A DNA stretch of 29,422 bases from Clostridiales bacterium (GTDB lineage: Bacteria > Bacillota > Clostridia > Lachnospirales > UBA12420). Positions 8,174 to 15,862 of this stretch are shown here, piece after piece. The notes beneath the pieces are model-generated. The model did no database searches. It had not been told where the DNA came from and saw nothing but the letters and a program-made list of their open reading frames with translations. Made by a program: the position numbers and the translations under genes. Within the stretch, counting starts at the first letter, position 1; each line of letters begins with the position of its first letter. The stretch is from positions 1-29,422 of the forward strand of contig DMOI01000007.1 of NCBI GenBank assembly GCA_003452395.1, written 5' to 3'.

Positions 8174-8291
8174 CGTCATCCTGAGGAGCACGTCTTTTGC
8201 GACGTGAGGATCTGCTATTAATCTTTAAAAACTTGAAAGCAGATCCTCACGTCGAGGAGAACACTCTCCTCAGGATGACGTAAGTGGGTTG
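8174..8291. repeat. REP/MITE-like palindromic element, copy A
   Basis: A nearly perfect long palindrome with outer arms GTCATCCTGAGGAG / CTCCTCAGGATGAC and inner arms GACGTGAGGATCTGC / GCAGATCCTCACGTC. It fills the gyrA-holB gap. Its reverse complement matches the element at 24037-24168 over about 115 bases with only scattered differences. No ORF inside, so any mobility would need a transposase elsewhere. Confidence 0.85.
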
Positions 8292-8330
8292 ACCTGAAGA
8301 CGAGAGACTTTTAGACTCATTATGCAGTCC

Positions 8331-10862
8331 CTACTCTTCATCTTTAGCCTCAAAATCTACTTCGTCTCCACATTCATCTGCAATATTTTCGCCATCTATT
8401 TGGTCTAATTTTACTCTAGCTACTGCTACTACTTTTACATCATTGTCAAGATTAATTAATTTTACACCTTGTGTCGCTCTACCCATATTTGAAATATCTG
8501 TTGCTCTTAGTCTTATTATTATACCCTCTGACGTAATTATCATTAATTCATCTTCATCACAAAGTATTCTTGCGTTTACAATTACTCCTGTTTTTGCAGT
8601 TATTTTGTGAGTTTTTAATCCTTTTCCACCTCTGTTTTGTAAATGAAAATTATTTACATTACATCTCTTGCCTAGTCCATTTTCTGTTACCATGAGTATT
8701 TCCTTATCTTCTTCGAGTATTGCCATATCGATGACTTCGTCTCCGTTTTTAAGTCTTATTCCCCTTACTCCTTTAGTATTTCTTCCTGTGTTTCTAACAT
8801 CTTCTTCTTTAAATCTTATTCCCATACCTTTTTTAGTAGCTAAGAATATTTCTCTACTACCATCTGTAAGAGATACTCTTATTAATTCATCATTATCCTG
8901 TAAGCTTACAGCTATAAGCCCACCTTTTCTCACATTTTGATATGCTATGATACTCGTCCTTTTTACTAGACCCGTTTTTGTTGCCATCATTAAATACATA
9001 CCTTCTTCATAGCTTGCGATAGGTATAACTGCACTTATTTTTTCTTCTGGGTTTAGTTCTAATAAATTCACAATATTTGTTCCTTTTGCAATTCTCGCTG
9101 ATTCTGGTATTTCATATGCTTTTAGTCTGTAAACATTACCTTTGTTTGTGAAGAACATCAAGTAGCTATGACTACTAGCTATAAATATATTTTCAATAAA
9201 GTCTTCTTCTCTTGTATTCATTCCCTTTATACCTTTTCCGCCTCTATGTTGTGCTTTATAAGTAGACGCCGGTAATCTTTTTATATATCCAAGATGCGTC
9301 ATTGTTATAGCACAATTTTCTCTTTTTATCATATCTTCTATATTTATTTCTGAAGAATCAAAAGTTATTTCAGTTCTTCTGTCATCTCCATACTCATTTT
9401 TTATTCTTATCAGGTCGTTTTTTATAACTTCATATAATTTGTTTTCATCGCCCAATATTTCTTTTAATTCATTTACCAACTTTTCAAGCTCTGCAAATTC
9501 TGCATCTAGTTTATCTCTTTCAAGACCAGTCAGTGCTTTTAGTCTCATGTCTACAATAGCTTGAGCTTGTAATTCTGTAAGTCCAAATCTCTCGGACAAA
9601 TTTTCTTTTGCTTTAGTTGTATCCTCCGACGCTCTTATTATTTTGATTACTTCGTCTATATTATCAAGTGCTATAATCAAGCCCTCTAATATATGTTTTC
9701 TTGCTTCTGCTTTCGCTAAGTCAAATTTTATCCTTCTTGTCTCTACATCTTTTTGATGTTCAAGATAGTACTCTAACATCTGCTTCAAATTTAGCACTTT
9801 AGGCTCGTAATTTACAAGAGCTAGGCTATTTACACCAAAAGACTCTTGAAGCTGTGTATGCTTGTATAGAGTGTTCAAAACGATGTTTGCATTTGCATCC
9901 CTTTTTAATTCTATAACTATACGTACTTTATTTTCTCTGTCTGATTCATCCCTTAAGTCTGATATTCCTTCTATTCTTTTATCCTTTACAAGGTCGGCTA
10001 TCTTTTCAATCAAATTTGCTTTATTTACTTGGTATGGTATCTCTGATACAATTATCCTTTGTTTACCATTTTTACTTTCTTCTATGTCACATACTGATCT
10101 TATGACAATTGATCCTCTTCCCGTTCTATAAGCATCTTTTATACCTTTTGTTCCTAGTATAGTTGCTCCTGTCGGAAAATCAGGCCCTGTAACTATTTCC
10201 ATTAATTCTTCTATATCTGTTTCACTATTGTTTTCTATATGATTATCAATTATTCTTATTATGGCATCTACTACTTCTCTTAAATTATGAGGAGGTATTT
10301 TTGTAGCCATACCGACCGCTATCCCCATCGAACCATTAACTAATAAGTTAGGGAACCTTGATGGTAATACCGTAGGTTCTTTAGTATCTTCAGAGTAGTT
10401 TGGCTTAAAGTCTACTGTATCTTTACCTATGTCCTTCAATAATTCATCTGATATCTTACTAAGCCTTGCCTCAGTATACCTCATGGCTGCAGCACTATCT
10501 CCGTCCATAGAACCAAAATTACCATGCCCATCTATAAGCATATATCTAGTGCTAAAGTCTTGTGCTAAATTTACAAGTGTATTGTATATAGATGCGTCTC
10601 CGTGCGGGTGATATTTACCCATTACTTCCCCGACACTCATTGCACATTTTTTATAAGGCTTGTTACTAAAGAAGCCCATATGGTGCATTGCATATATTAT
10701 TCTTCTATGTACAGGTTTTAACCCATCTCTTACGTCAGGTAAAGCTCTTGAGACTATTACACTCATCGCATAACTGATGAATGATTTTCTCATCTCATCT
10801 TCCACTTCAACTGATATTATTTTATCCATACCCATATCATCATCATTTATATCTTCCGACAT
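8331..10862 (-). CDS. gyrA: DNA gyrase subunit A
   Basis: This 843-aa subunit cuts and rejoins DNA during ATP-driven negative supercoiling with GyrB. The catalytic tyrosine is Y129 (AAMRYTEARLS). The breakage-reunion domain opens with SYAMSVIVSRALPDVRDGLK, and the C-terminal beta-pinwheel carries the GyrA box QHRGGKG (about 560), which separates gyrase from topoisomerase IV, plus a second QNRGGKG. The tail is acidic. GGAGG precedes the ATG. The quinolone-resistance region reads HPHGDASIYNTLV, i.e. Ala90 and Asn94 where sensitive E. coli has Ser83 and Asp87. gyrB lies upstream across a 200-bp gap that holds a repeat element and a parS site, so co-transcription is uncertain. Confidence 0.97.
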   Translation of the reverse strand: MSEDINDDDMGMDKIISVEVEDEMRKSFISYAMSVIVSRALPDVRDGLKPVHRRIIYAMHHMGFFSNKPYKKCAMSVGEVMGKYHPHGDASIYNTLVNLAQDFSTRYMLIDGHGNFGSMDGDSAAAMRYTEARLSKISDELLKDIGKDTVDFKPNYSEDTKEPTVLPSRFPNLLVNGSMGIAVGMATKIPPHNLREVVDAIIRIIDNHIENNSETDIEELMEIVTGPDFPTGATILGTKGIKDAYRTGRGSIVIRSVCDIEESKNGKQRIIVSEIPYQVNKANLIEKIADLVKDKRIEGISDLRDESDRENKVRIVIELKRDANANIVLNTLYKHTQLQESFGVNSLALVNYEPKVLNLKQMLEYYLEHQKDVETRRIKFDLAKAEARKHILEGLIIALDNIDEVIKIIRASEDTTKAKENLSERFGLTELQAQAIVDMRLKALTGLERDKLDAEFAELEKLVNELKEILGDENKLYEVIKNDLIRIKNEYGDDRRTEITFDSSEINIEDMIKRENCAITMTHLGYIKRLPASTYKAQHRGGKGIKGMNTREEDFIENIFIASSHSYLMFFTNKGNVYRLKAYEIPESARIAKGTNIVNLLELNPEEKISAVIPIASYEEGMYLMMATKTGLVKRTSIIAYQNVRKGGLIAVSLQDNDELIRVSLTDGSREIFLATKKGMGIRFKEEDVRNTGRNTKGVRGIRLKNGDEVIDMAILEEDKEILMVTENGLGKRCNVNNFHLQNRGGKGLKTHKITAKTGVIVNARILCDEDELMIITSEGIIIRLRATDISNMGRATQGVKLINLDNDVKVVAVARVKLDQIDGENIADECGDEVDFEAKDEE

Positions 10863-10906
10863 TTAAAAACCTCCATTCATTACTTTTGTACTTTTTTGTT
10901 CTCGTA

Positions 10907-11001
10907 TACCTCCCCTGCGAAGGGGAGGCTAGGTGGGGTCACCTTGTTTCTTAGTCTAAATCCTCTGACCCCCTCTAACTCCCCCTTCGCAGGGGGAGAA
11001 C
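10907..11001. repeat. MITE-like element, copy 1 (gyrB-gyrA gap)
   Basis: Two imperfect ~33-bp copies in inverted orientation, the left starting CCTCCCCTGCGAAGGGGAGG and ending GGGGTCA, the right running TGACCCC to CGCAGGGGGAG, flank about 30 bases. Each arm is itself a small hairpin. The same arrangement occurs at 18993-19158. No coding capacity. Confidence 0.8.
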
Positions 11002-11011
11002 TTCAAATATA

Positions 11012-11027
11012 TGTTTCACGTGAAACT
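11012..11027. promoter_or_regulatory. parS site (one mismatch)
   Basis: TGTTTCACGTGAAACT differs from the 16-bp Bacillus-type parS TGTTTCACGTGAAACA only in the last base. It is intergenic, just past the gyrB stop. Expected ligand: the ParB encoded at 19177-20019. Confidence 0.85.
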
Positions 11028-11062
11028 AATTTTCGGCATTACTTTGTTCATTATTCTCCACC

Positions 11063-12964
11063 CTACACATCTATATTCTTGGCATATTTTGCGTGTTCTT
11101 CTATAAATCTTCTTCTTGATTCTACTTTTTCTCCCATTAAAATTGAAAATATTTCGTCTGTTGCTATTATATCTTCAACCTGTGCTTTTATTAGTATTCT
11201 TCTAGAAGGATCCATAGTTGTCTCCCATAATTGTTCTGCATCCATTTCTCCAAGACCTTTAAATCTTTGTAAATCTATATTATCTCTTCCTATTTCATTC
11301 AACAAATTTTCTAACTCTTTATCGGTATATAAATAGTGTTCCTTTTTACCTTTCTTTACCTTAAACAAAGGTGGCTGTGCTATATATACATATCCTTGAT
11401 CTATCAGTTCTTTAAAATGTCTATATATAAAAGTTAACAATAATGTTCTTATGTGAGCCCCATCTACGTCGGCGTCCGTCATTATTATTATTTTGTGATA
11501 TCTTAGTTTCTTTATATCAAAATCATTTCCTACTCCTGTTCCAAAAGCAGAAATCATCATTTTTATAACATCATTTTCTAATACTTTATCTAGTCGTCCT
11601 ACTTTCTCTATATTTAATATTTTACCTCTCAATGGTAGTATTGCTTGTGTTTCTCTAGTTCTTGCATTTTTAGCTGAACCTCCAGCAGAGTCTCCCTCTA
11701 CTAGATATATTTCACACTTTGCAGGATCCTTTTCTGAACAATCAGCAAGCTTGCCTGGTAAGGTGGTCCCTTCTAATGCAGTTTTTCTTCTAGTGAGATC
11801 TCTCGCCTTTCTTGCTGCATCTCTAGCTCTAGCTGCTAATATAGATTTTTCTAGTATTTCTTTGGCTATAACTGGATTTTCCTCAAAAAAGTAATTTAAA
11901 TATTCACTAAATATATTATCTACAACAAGCCTAACTTCTTTGTTACCTAGTTTTTGTTTCGTCTGTCCTTCAAACTGTGGATCTATAACTTTAACGCTTA
12001 TAATCGCTGTTAAACCTTCCTTTATATCATCGCCTGTAAGATTATCATCTTTTTCTTTTAATATATTGTTTTTTCTTGCATAATCATTCATAACTTTTGT
12101 AAATGCATTTCGAAAACCAGCTACATGAGTACCACCTTCTGGAGTATTTATGTTATTTACAAAGCCATACAAAGTTTCTGAGTACGATTCATTATACTGA
12201 AATGCCATCTCAACATTTACATCGTTTTTTTCACCTTCTGCATAGAATATTTTTTCGTGTAATATCTTCTTCTCATTATTTAAAAATTCAACAAATTGTT
12301 TTATTCCGCCTTCATAGTGAAACAATTGTTCTTTTTTATTTCTTTCATCTTTTATGTTTATTTTTAATCCTTTTGTCAAGAATGCCATTTCTTGTATTCT
12401 TTTGGACAATATTTCATAATCATAAACCAATTCTTCAAAAATTTGTCCGTCTGGTTTAAAATGTACAAGAGTTCCTGTTACCTCAGTAGTCCCTATTACT
12501 TCAAGAGGTGTTACTGTTTTTCCTCTTTCAAACCTTTGCTTGTGTATCTTGCCAAATTGATAAACAGTTACTTCTAAATACTCAGATAAAGCATTTACTA
12601 CAGAAGCTCCAACTCCATGTAGCCCCCCAGACACTTTATATCCTTCTCCCCCAAACTTTCCTCCTGCATGGAGGATAGTAAATACAACCTCAACAGCTGT
12701 AATACCCTTCGTAGGATGGATGCCTGTAGGTATCCCATGTCCATTATCTGCAACGGATATGCTGTCATCCTCATGTATAGTAACCTCTATACTGTTACAT
12801 CTTCCTGCTAACGCTTCATCAACTGCATTATCTATTATTTCATATACTAAATGGTGGAGCCCTCTACTTGAAGTACTCCCTATGTACATACCTGGCCTTT
12901 TCCTAACAGCCTCTAACCCTTCTAAAATTTGAATCTGACTTGCATCGTAAACTCCTTTTGACAT
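11063..12964 (-). CDS. gyrB: DNA gyrase subunit B
   Basis: This 633-aa ATPase subunit of gyrase has its GHKL ATP site visible as EIIDNAVDEALAG (about residues 42-54), DNGHGIPTG and GGLHGVGASVVNALS. The TOPRIM domain shows VEGDSAGGSA, MTDADVDGAHIRTLL with its metal-binding aspartates, and the C-terminal QRFKGLGEMDAEQLWET matches the family. The length is typical of the short Firmicute form without the enterobacterial insertion. The ribosome-binding site is weak (AAAGG, about 14 bases from the ATG), but MSKGVYDASQIQILEGLEAV is the expected N-terminus. A promoter is seen at 13005-13033. parS sites flank the gene on both sides. Confidence 0.97.
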   Translation of the reverse strand: MSKGVYDASQIQILEGLEAVRKRPGMYIGSTSSRGLHHLVYEIIDNAVDEALAGRCNSIEVTIHEDDSISVADNGHGIPTGIHPTKGITAVEVVFTILHAGGKFGGEGYKVSGGLHGVGASVVNALSEYLEVTVYQFGKIHKQRFERGKTVTPLEVIGTTEVTGTLVHFKPDGQIFEELVYDYEILSKRIQEMAFLTKGLKINIKDERNKKEQLFHYEGGIKQFVEFLNNEKKILHEKIFYAEGEKNDVNVEMAFQYNESYSETLYGFVNNINTPEGGTHVAGFRNAFTKVMNDYARKNNILKEKDDNLTGDDIKEGLTAIISVKVIDPQFEGQTKQKLGNKEVRLVVDNIFSEYLNYFFEENPVIAKEILEKSILAARARDAARKARDLTRRKTALEGTTLPGKLADCSEKDPAKCEIYLVEGDSAGGSAKNARTRETQAILPLRGKILNIEKVGRLDKVLENDVIKMMISAFGTGVGNDFDIKKLRYHKIIIMTDADVDGAHIRTLLLTFIYRHFKELIDQGYVYIAQPPLFKVKKGKKEHYLYTDKELENLLNEIGRDNIDLQRFKGLGEMDAEQLWETTMDPSRRILIKAQVEDIIATDEIFSILMGEKVESRRRFIEEHAKYAKNIDV

Positions 12965-13004
12965 TTATGTTTTCACAACCTTTCTTTAAACTAATACCTT
13001 ATTA

Positions 13005-13033
13005 ATTATACCATAAATTAACTTCAATAGCAA
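13005..13033 (-). promoter_or_regulatory. Sigma-A-type promoter of gyrB
   Basis: Minus strand: -35 TTGCTA (13028-13033), 17-bp spacer, -10 TATAAT (13005-13010). The -35 overlaps the base of the long hairpin at 13029-13080, so hairpin and promoter share sequence. Confidence 0.6.
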
Positions 13034-13080
13034 ATAAAAGGGATTAAATTTTATAAAAAATTTAATCCCTTTTATTTGCT
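13029..13080 (-). terminator. 24-bp-stem hairpin upstream of gyrB
   Basis: A perfect 24-bp inverted repeat (13029-13052 with 13057-13080) with a 4-nt loop lies between the coiled-coil gene and gyrB. Internal A/T tracts would give a terminator-like RNA for the upstream gene. It abuts the parS palindrome with no gap. Confidence 0.6.
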
Positions 13081-13118
13081 ATTAAATAAGATGTTTCACG
13101 TGAAACATCTTATTTAAT
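13081..13118. promoter_or_regulatory. parS site inside a 38-bp perfect palindrome
   Basis: The exact parS TGTTTCACGTGAAACA is at 13092-13107, and perfect dyad symmetry extends 11 bases further on each side (ATTAAATAAGA ... TCTTATTTAAT). It overlaps the last codons and stop of the coiled-coil gene. Confidence 0.93.
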
Positions 13119-13763
13119 ATAATTACTTAATTTTAACTTTAATTCCTCTATTTCTTCTTCTAGTTTTTTATTGTTTTGTTTAAACGTTTTATTTTCTTTT
13201 TTCAATAAATCTATATCGTTTATATTTTCTTGTCCTTGTTGTTTTAAAAAATTATTTTCTTTTATTAGTTCCTCTTCTTCTCTTAATTCAATTAACCAGT
13301 TTTCTATGTTTTTTATTTCTCTTCTTGTTCCAGAAACGTCATACATATATCCAGTTGTAGATACAAGAAGCATTGTAAATGCTATTATTACTATAAAAGA
13401 ATATATTATGAATAATTCATCTTTATTTGTTAGCCCAAGTACGGCCATGAGCAACATAAGTAACAGTGAAAACATAAAAATTACTTTTGTATAATCTTTT
13501 TCCGCTGTTTCTTTTTTTAAAATTTCTTCTTCTTTAAATCTCTTCAGTTTTAATATCACCTTATATTTCTCTCTCACATCTAAATTCTCTATATATTTTT
13601 GTATTATGTACGAATGCGATAATAGATAATCTTTAGTTTTATTTATCCATTTGATTTTTTCTTTTGGGTTTCTCGTTTCTAATGTATTATCTAATAAATC
13701 AACATATTTTTTAACTGTTTCTTCACCTGTATTTTTATGTTCTTCTTCTTTTTTCTCATCCAT
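13110..13763 (-). CDS. Unrecognised two-TM protein with C-terminal coiled coil
   Basis: I do not recognise this 217-aa protein. Residues 1-90 are charged and helical with no signal peptide. Two membrane segments follow at about 94-112 (VIFMFSLLLMLLMAVLGL) and 116-138 (LFIIYSFIVIIAFTMLLV). Residues about 145-213 are a Glu/Lys/Leu-rich probable coiled coil. Both ends should therefore face the cytoplasm. AGGAGGTG before ATG at 13763 decides the start over upstream GTG/TTG codons. It sits 34 bases after the tsaC/sua5 gene in the recF-gyrB interval, where many Firmicutes have remB (yaaB). Its 3' end carries a parS site. A link to chromosome or membrane organisation is only suggested by position. 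Confidence 0.8.
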   Translation of the reverse strand: MDEKKEEEHKNTGEETVKKYVDLLDNTLETRNPKEKIKWINKTKDYLLSHSYIIQKYIENLDVREKYKVILKLKRFKEEEILKKETAEKDYTKVIFMFSLLLMLLMAVLGLTNKDELFIIYSFIVIIAFTMLLVSTTGYMYDVSGTRREIKNIENWLIELREEEELIKENNFLKQQGQENINDIDLLKKENKTFKQNNKKLEEEIEELKLKLSNYIK

Positions 13764-13797
13764 ACACAACACCTCCTAACAAAGTGCAAATTATTAT

Positions 13798-14445
13798 TTA
13801 TAATTGTATACACTTGTAAATTTCTTCTTCTTTTATTACTCCTTCTCTAATTAATTTTATCTCGTTTTTATCTACTTCAACTATAGTTGATGGTATATTC
13901 CTTTCAATAGGTCCCCCTTCTATATATAAATCAACATTCATTTTAAATTGAGCTACTATTTGTTCTAATTTTTGACAGTTTTCATAATTTGAAATGTTTG
14001 CACTTGTTACAACAACAGGAAAATCACATTTATTAATAATTAATTGTGCAACTTTATTACTTGTATATCTTATACATACTTTATCTGAACCATTTGTAAT
14101 ATAATCAGGTATTAAGTTGCTTTTCTTTAAAATTAAGGACAATGGTCCAGGCCAAAATTTTTCTATAAGCTTTTTTGTGTTTTCTTCCACAATATCTATA
14201 TACTTATATAAATCTCCCATATTCCCTATAAGTATCATCATAGGTTTTTCATATTCTCTTCTTTTTATATGATATATTTTCTTTACACTTTCTATATTAC
14301 ACCCATTACAAGCCATACCGTATACTGTCTCTGTTGGAAAAACTACTATTCTCCCTTGTTCAAGCATAGTGCTTATATTATCTATGTCGTAAGTATTTAG
14401 TTTTTTCGAATCTAATATTATACACTCTTCTTCTCTGTTATACAT
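13798..14445 (-). CDS. TsaC/Sua5-type threonylcarbamoyl-AMP synthase
   Basis: This 215-aa YrdC-domain enzyme makes threonylcarbamoyl-AMP from threonine, bicarbonate and ATP, the first step of the t6A37 tRNA modification. Visible features: VVFPTETVYGMACNG (KxT/S-type substrate loop), IKRREYEKPMMILI (the K-R...KP motif), WPGPLSLIL, the VCIRYTSN strand, and VVTSANIS (SAN motif). The C-terminal Sua5 domain is absent, so it is the short TsaC-like form. Start chosen at the ATG with AGGTGA 5 bases upstream; a GTG three codons earlier lies within that site. Its place between recF and gyrB is unusual for this gene; it may be transcribed with recF (51-base gap). Confidence 0.9.
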   Translation of the reverse strand: MYNREEECIILDSKKLNTYDIDNISTMLEQGRIVVFPTETVYGMACNGCNIESVKKIYHIKRREYEKPMMILIGNMGDLYKYIDIVEENTKKLIEKFWPGPLSLILKKSNLIPDYITNGSDKVCIRYTSNKVAQLIINKCDFPVVVTSANISNYENCQKLEQIVAQFKMNVDLYIEGGPIERNIPSTIVEVDKNEIKLIREGVIKEEEIYKCIQL

Positions 14446-14496
14446 TTTATTCACCTATCTTTGTTTTTTATTTGCTATTGTTGAGAGGCACTTTAT

Positions 14497-15564
14497 TTAC
14501 ACAATCTTTCCTTCTTTTATATTAAATATCTTACCTATATTAAGATCATGCATTATTTTCTCATCAAACTCTGTTGTTGTGAGTATTGTTTGCACTTTTT
14601 GTATATACTTTATTAAATGTTTTTGTCTTTCTATATCTAACTCAGATAAAACATCATCTAAAAGTAATATAGGATTCTCTCCTGTTTCATTTTTTATTAA
14701 TTCTATTTCTGAAAATTTCAAAGATAGTATAGACGTTCTTTGTTGTCCTTGAGATCCATATTTTTTAAGATCTCTATTATTTATAGTAAAATTATAATCA
14801 TCCTTATGAGGTCCTACTATAGTATATCCATATTTTTTTTCAGTTTCGAAACTATTAGTTAATTCATTTTCAAAATTTTCTTCTTTTACATTTTTATTAT
14901 ATATAAGTTCTATATTTTCTACATTGGATGTCAACGACTTATGTATATCAAATATTATATCTTGGAGATCTTTTATATATTCATTTCTTTTTCTTATAAT
15001 TTCTTTTCCATATTGTAACAACTGAATGTCCCACGGGTATAATGTTTCACGTGAAACATTTTTATTTTTTAACAAATTATTCCTATTTTTTACTATTTTG
15101 TAATATTTTTGTATGTTTTCAAAATACATTCTATCTATTTGAGATATCTGTGCATCAAAATATTGTCTTCTTACATCTGGACCATTTTTGAAAAATAATA
15201 AATCGTCAGGAGTGAAAATAACTATGTTTATAATCCCTATCAATTTTGTTAACTTATTTATATACAATTCATTAATAGAAATAGTTTTCTTTTTATTTTT
15301 ATTTATATATATATTTATATGTTCTTCCCTATCTTTTTTTGACAAAATAGTCTTTATATATAACTCTTCATTATTCCAATTTATTAATTCTAAATCTTTA
15401 TGTTCTTTATATGATTTACCCATAGCCAATATATATATAGACTCTAATAAATTTGTCTTTCCTTGTGCGTTATTTCCTATAAAAACATTTAGTCCCTTAT
15501 CTAGATTTATATCTAATGTTTTGTAATTTCTAAAATTTTCTAATTTAAGATTATTTATATACAT
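14497..15564 (-). CDS. recF: DNA replication and repair protein RecF
   Basis: This 355-aa SMC-like ATPase loads RecA at gaps with RecO and RecR. Walker A is GNNAQGKTNLLESIY (about residues 30-38). The ABC signature region is GSQGQQRTSILSLKFSEI (about 270). Walker B is PILLLDDVLSELD (about 298-306). The N-terminus MYINNLKLENFRNYKTLDI is typical. I see no clear ribosome-binding site, and the short dnaN-side gap (52 bases) holds repeated TATCAG/TATTAG words instead. A perfect parS site lies inside the gene at 15043-15058, encoding Val-Ser-Arg-Glu-Thr. It belongs to the canonical dnaA-dnaN-S4-recF operon order. Confidence 0.96.
   Translation of the reverse strand: MYINNLKLENFRNYKTLDINLDKGLNVFIGNNAQGKTNLLESIYILAMGKSYKEHKDLELINWNNEELYIKTILSKKDREEHINIYINKNKKKTISINELYINKLTKLIGIINIVIFTPDDLLFFKNGPDVRRQYFDAQISQIDRMYFENIQKYYKIVKNRNNLLKNKNVSRETLYPWDIQLLQYGKEIIRKRNEYIKDLQDIIFDIHKSLTSNVENIELIYNKNVKEENFENELTNSFETEKKYGYTIVGPHKDDYNFTINNRDLKKYGSQGQQRTSILSLKFSEIELIKNETGENPILLLDDVLSELDIERQKHLIKYIQKVQTILTTTEFDEKIMHDLNIGKIFNIKEGKIV
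15043..15058. promoter_or_regulatory. parS site inside recF
   Basis: A perfect TGTTTCACGTGAAACA, extended to AATGTTTCACGTGAAACATT by flanking symmetry. It is read in frame as NVSRET in recF, so the site is kept within coding sequence, as with the parS in B. subtilis spo0J. Confidence 0.95.
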
Positions 15565-15616
15565 AGTCTTATAGATATCAGTTATCAGATATTAGTTATT
15601 TGTAAACTATTTATCC

Positions 15617-15829
15617 TTACCCTTTAACTATTTTATACTCCCCTTCCTGTGACGTTATTATATCCCCATCCCTTAATTTTTTTCCTCTTTGTATAACTAC
15701 TTCATCGTTTACTTTTATATTGCCTTCTAGTATCAATATTTTAGCTTCTACTCCCGATGTAGCTACTCCTGCTAATTTCAAGAGCTGTCCTAATTTTATA
15801 TACTCTGTATCTATTTTTATTTCCTTCAT
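15617..15829 (-). CDS. S4-domain RNA-binding protein (YaaA/RlbA family)
   Basis: This 70-aa protein consists of one S4 domain: IKLGQLLKLAGVATSGVEAK, then ILEGNIKVNDEVVIQRGKKL and RDGDIIT. The fold binds structured RNA. Known: YaaA/RlbA, encoded between dnaN and recF in most Firmicutes, is implicated in ribosome assembly. Position and length fit exactly (33 bases after dnaN, 52 before recF). GAGG lies 7 bases before the ATG. Confidence 0.92.
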   Translation of the reverse strand: MKEIKIDTEYIKLGQLLKLAGVATSGVEAKILILEGNIKVNDEVVIQRGKKLRDGDIITSQEGEYKIVKG

Positions 15830-15862
15830 ATTTATCCTCTTTTCACATTTATATTTTATTAT

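Noticed and set aside
10896..11336. Plus-strand frame of 146 codons running through the gyrB-gyrA gap
   Set aside because: It is made from the MITE-like element, the parS site (read as VSRET) and antisense gyrB; no start signal or family.
15565..15616. TATCAG/TATTAG word repeats in the S4-recF gap as a regulatory site
   Set aside because: Only a few short imperfect repeats over about 30 bases; no symmetry or known motif, so not listed as a feature.
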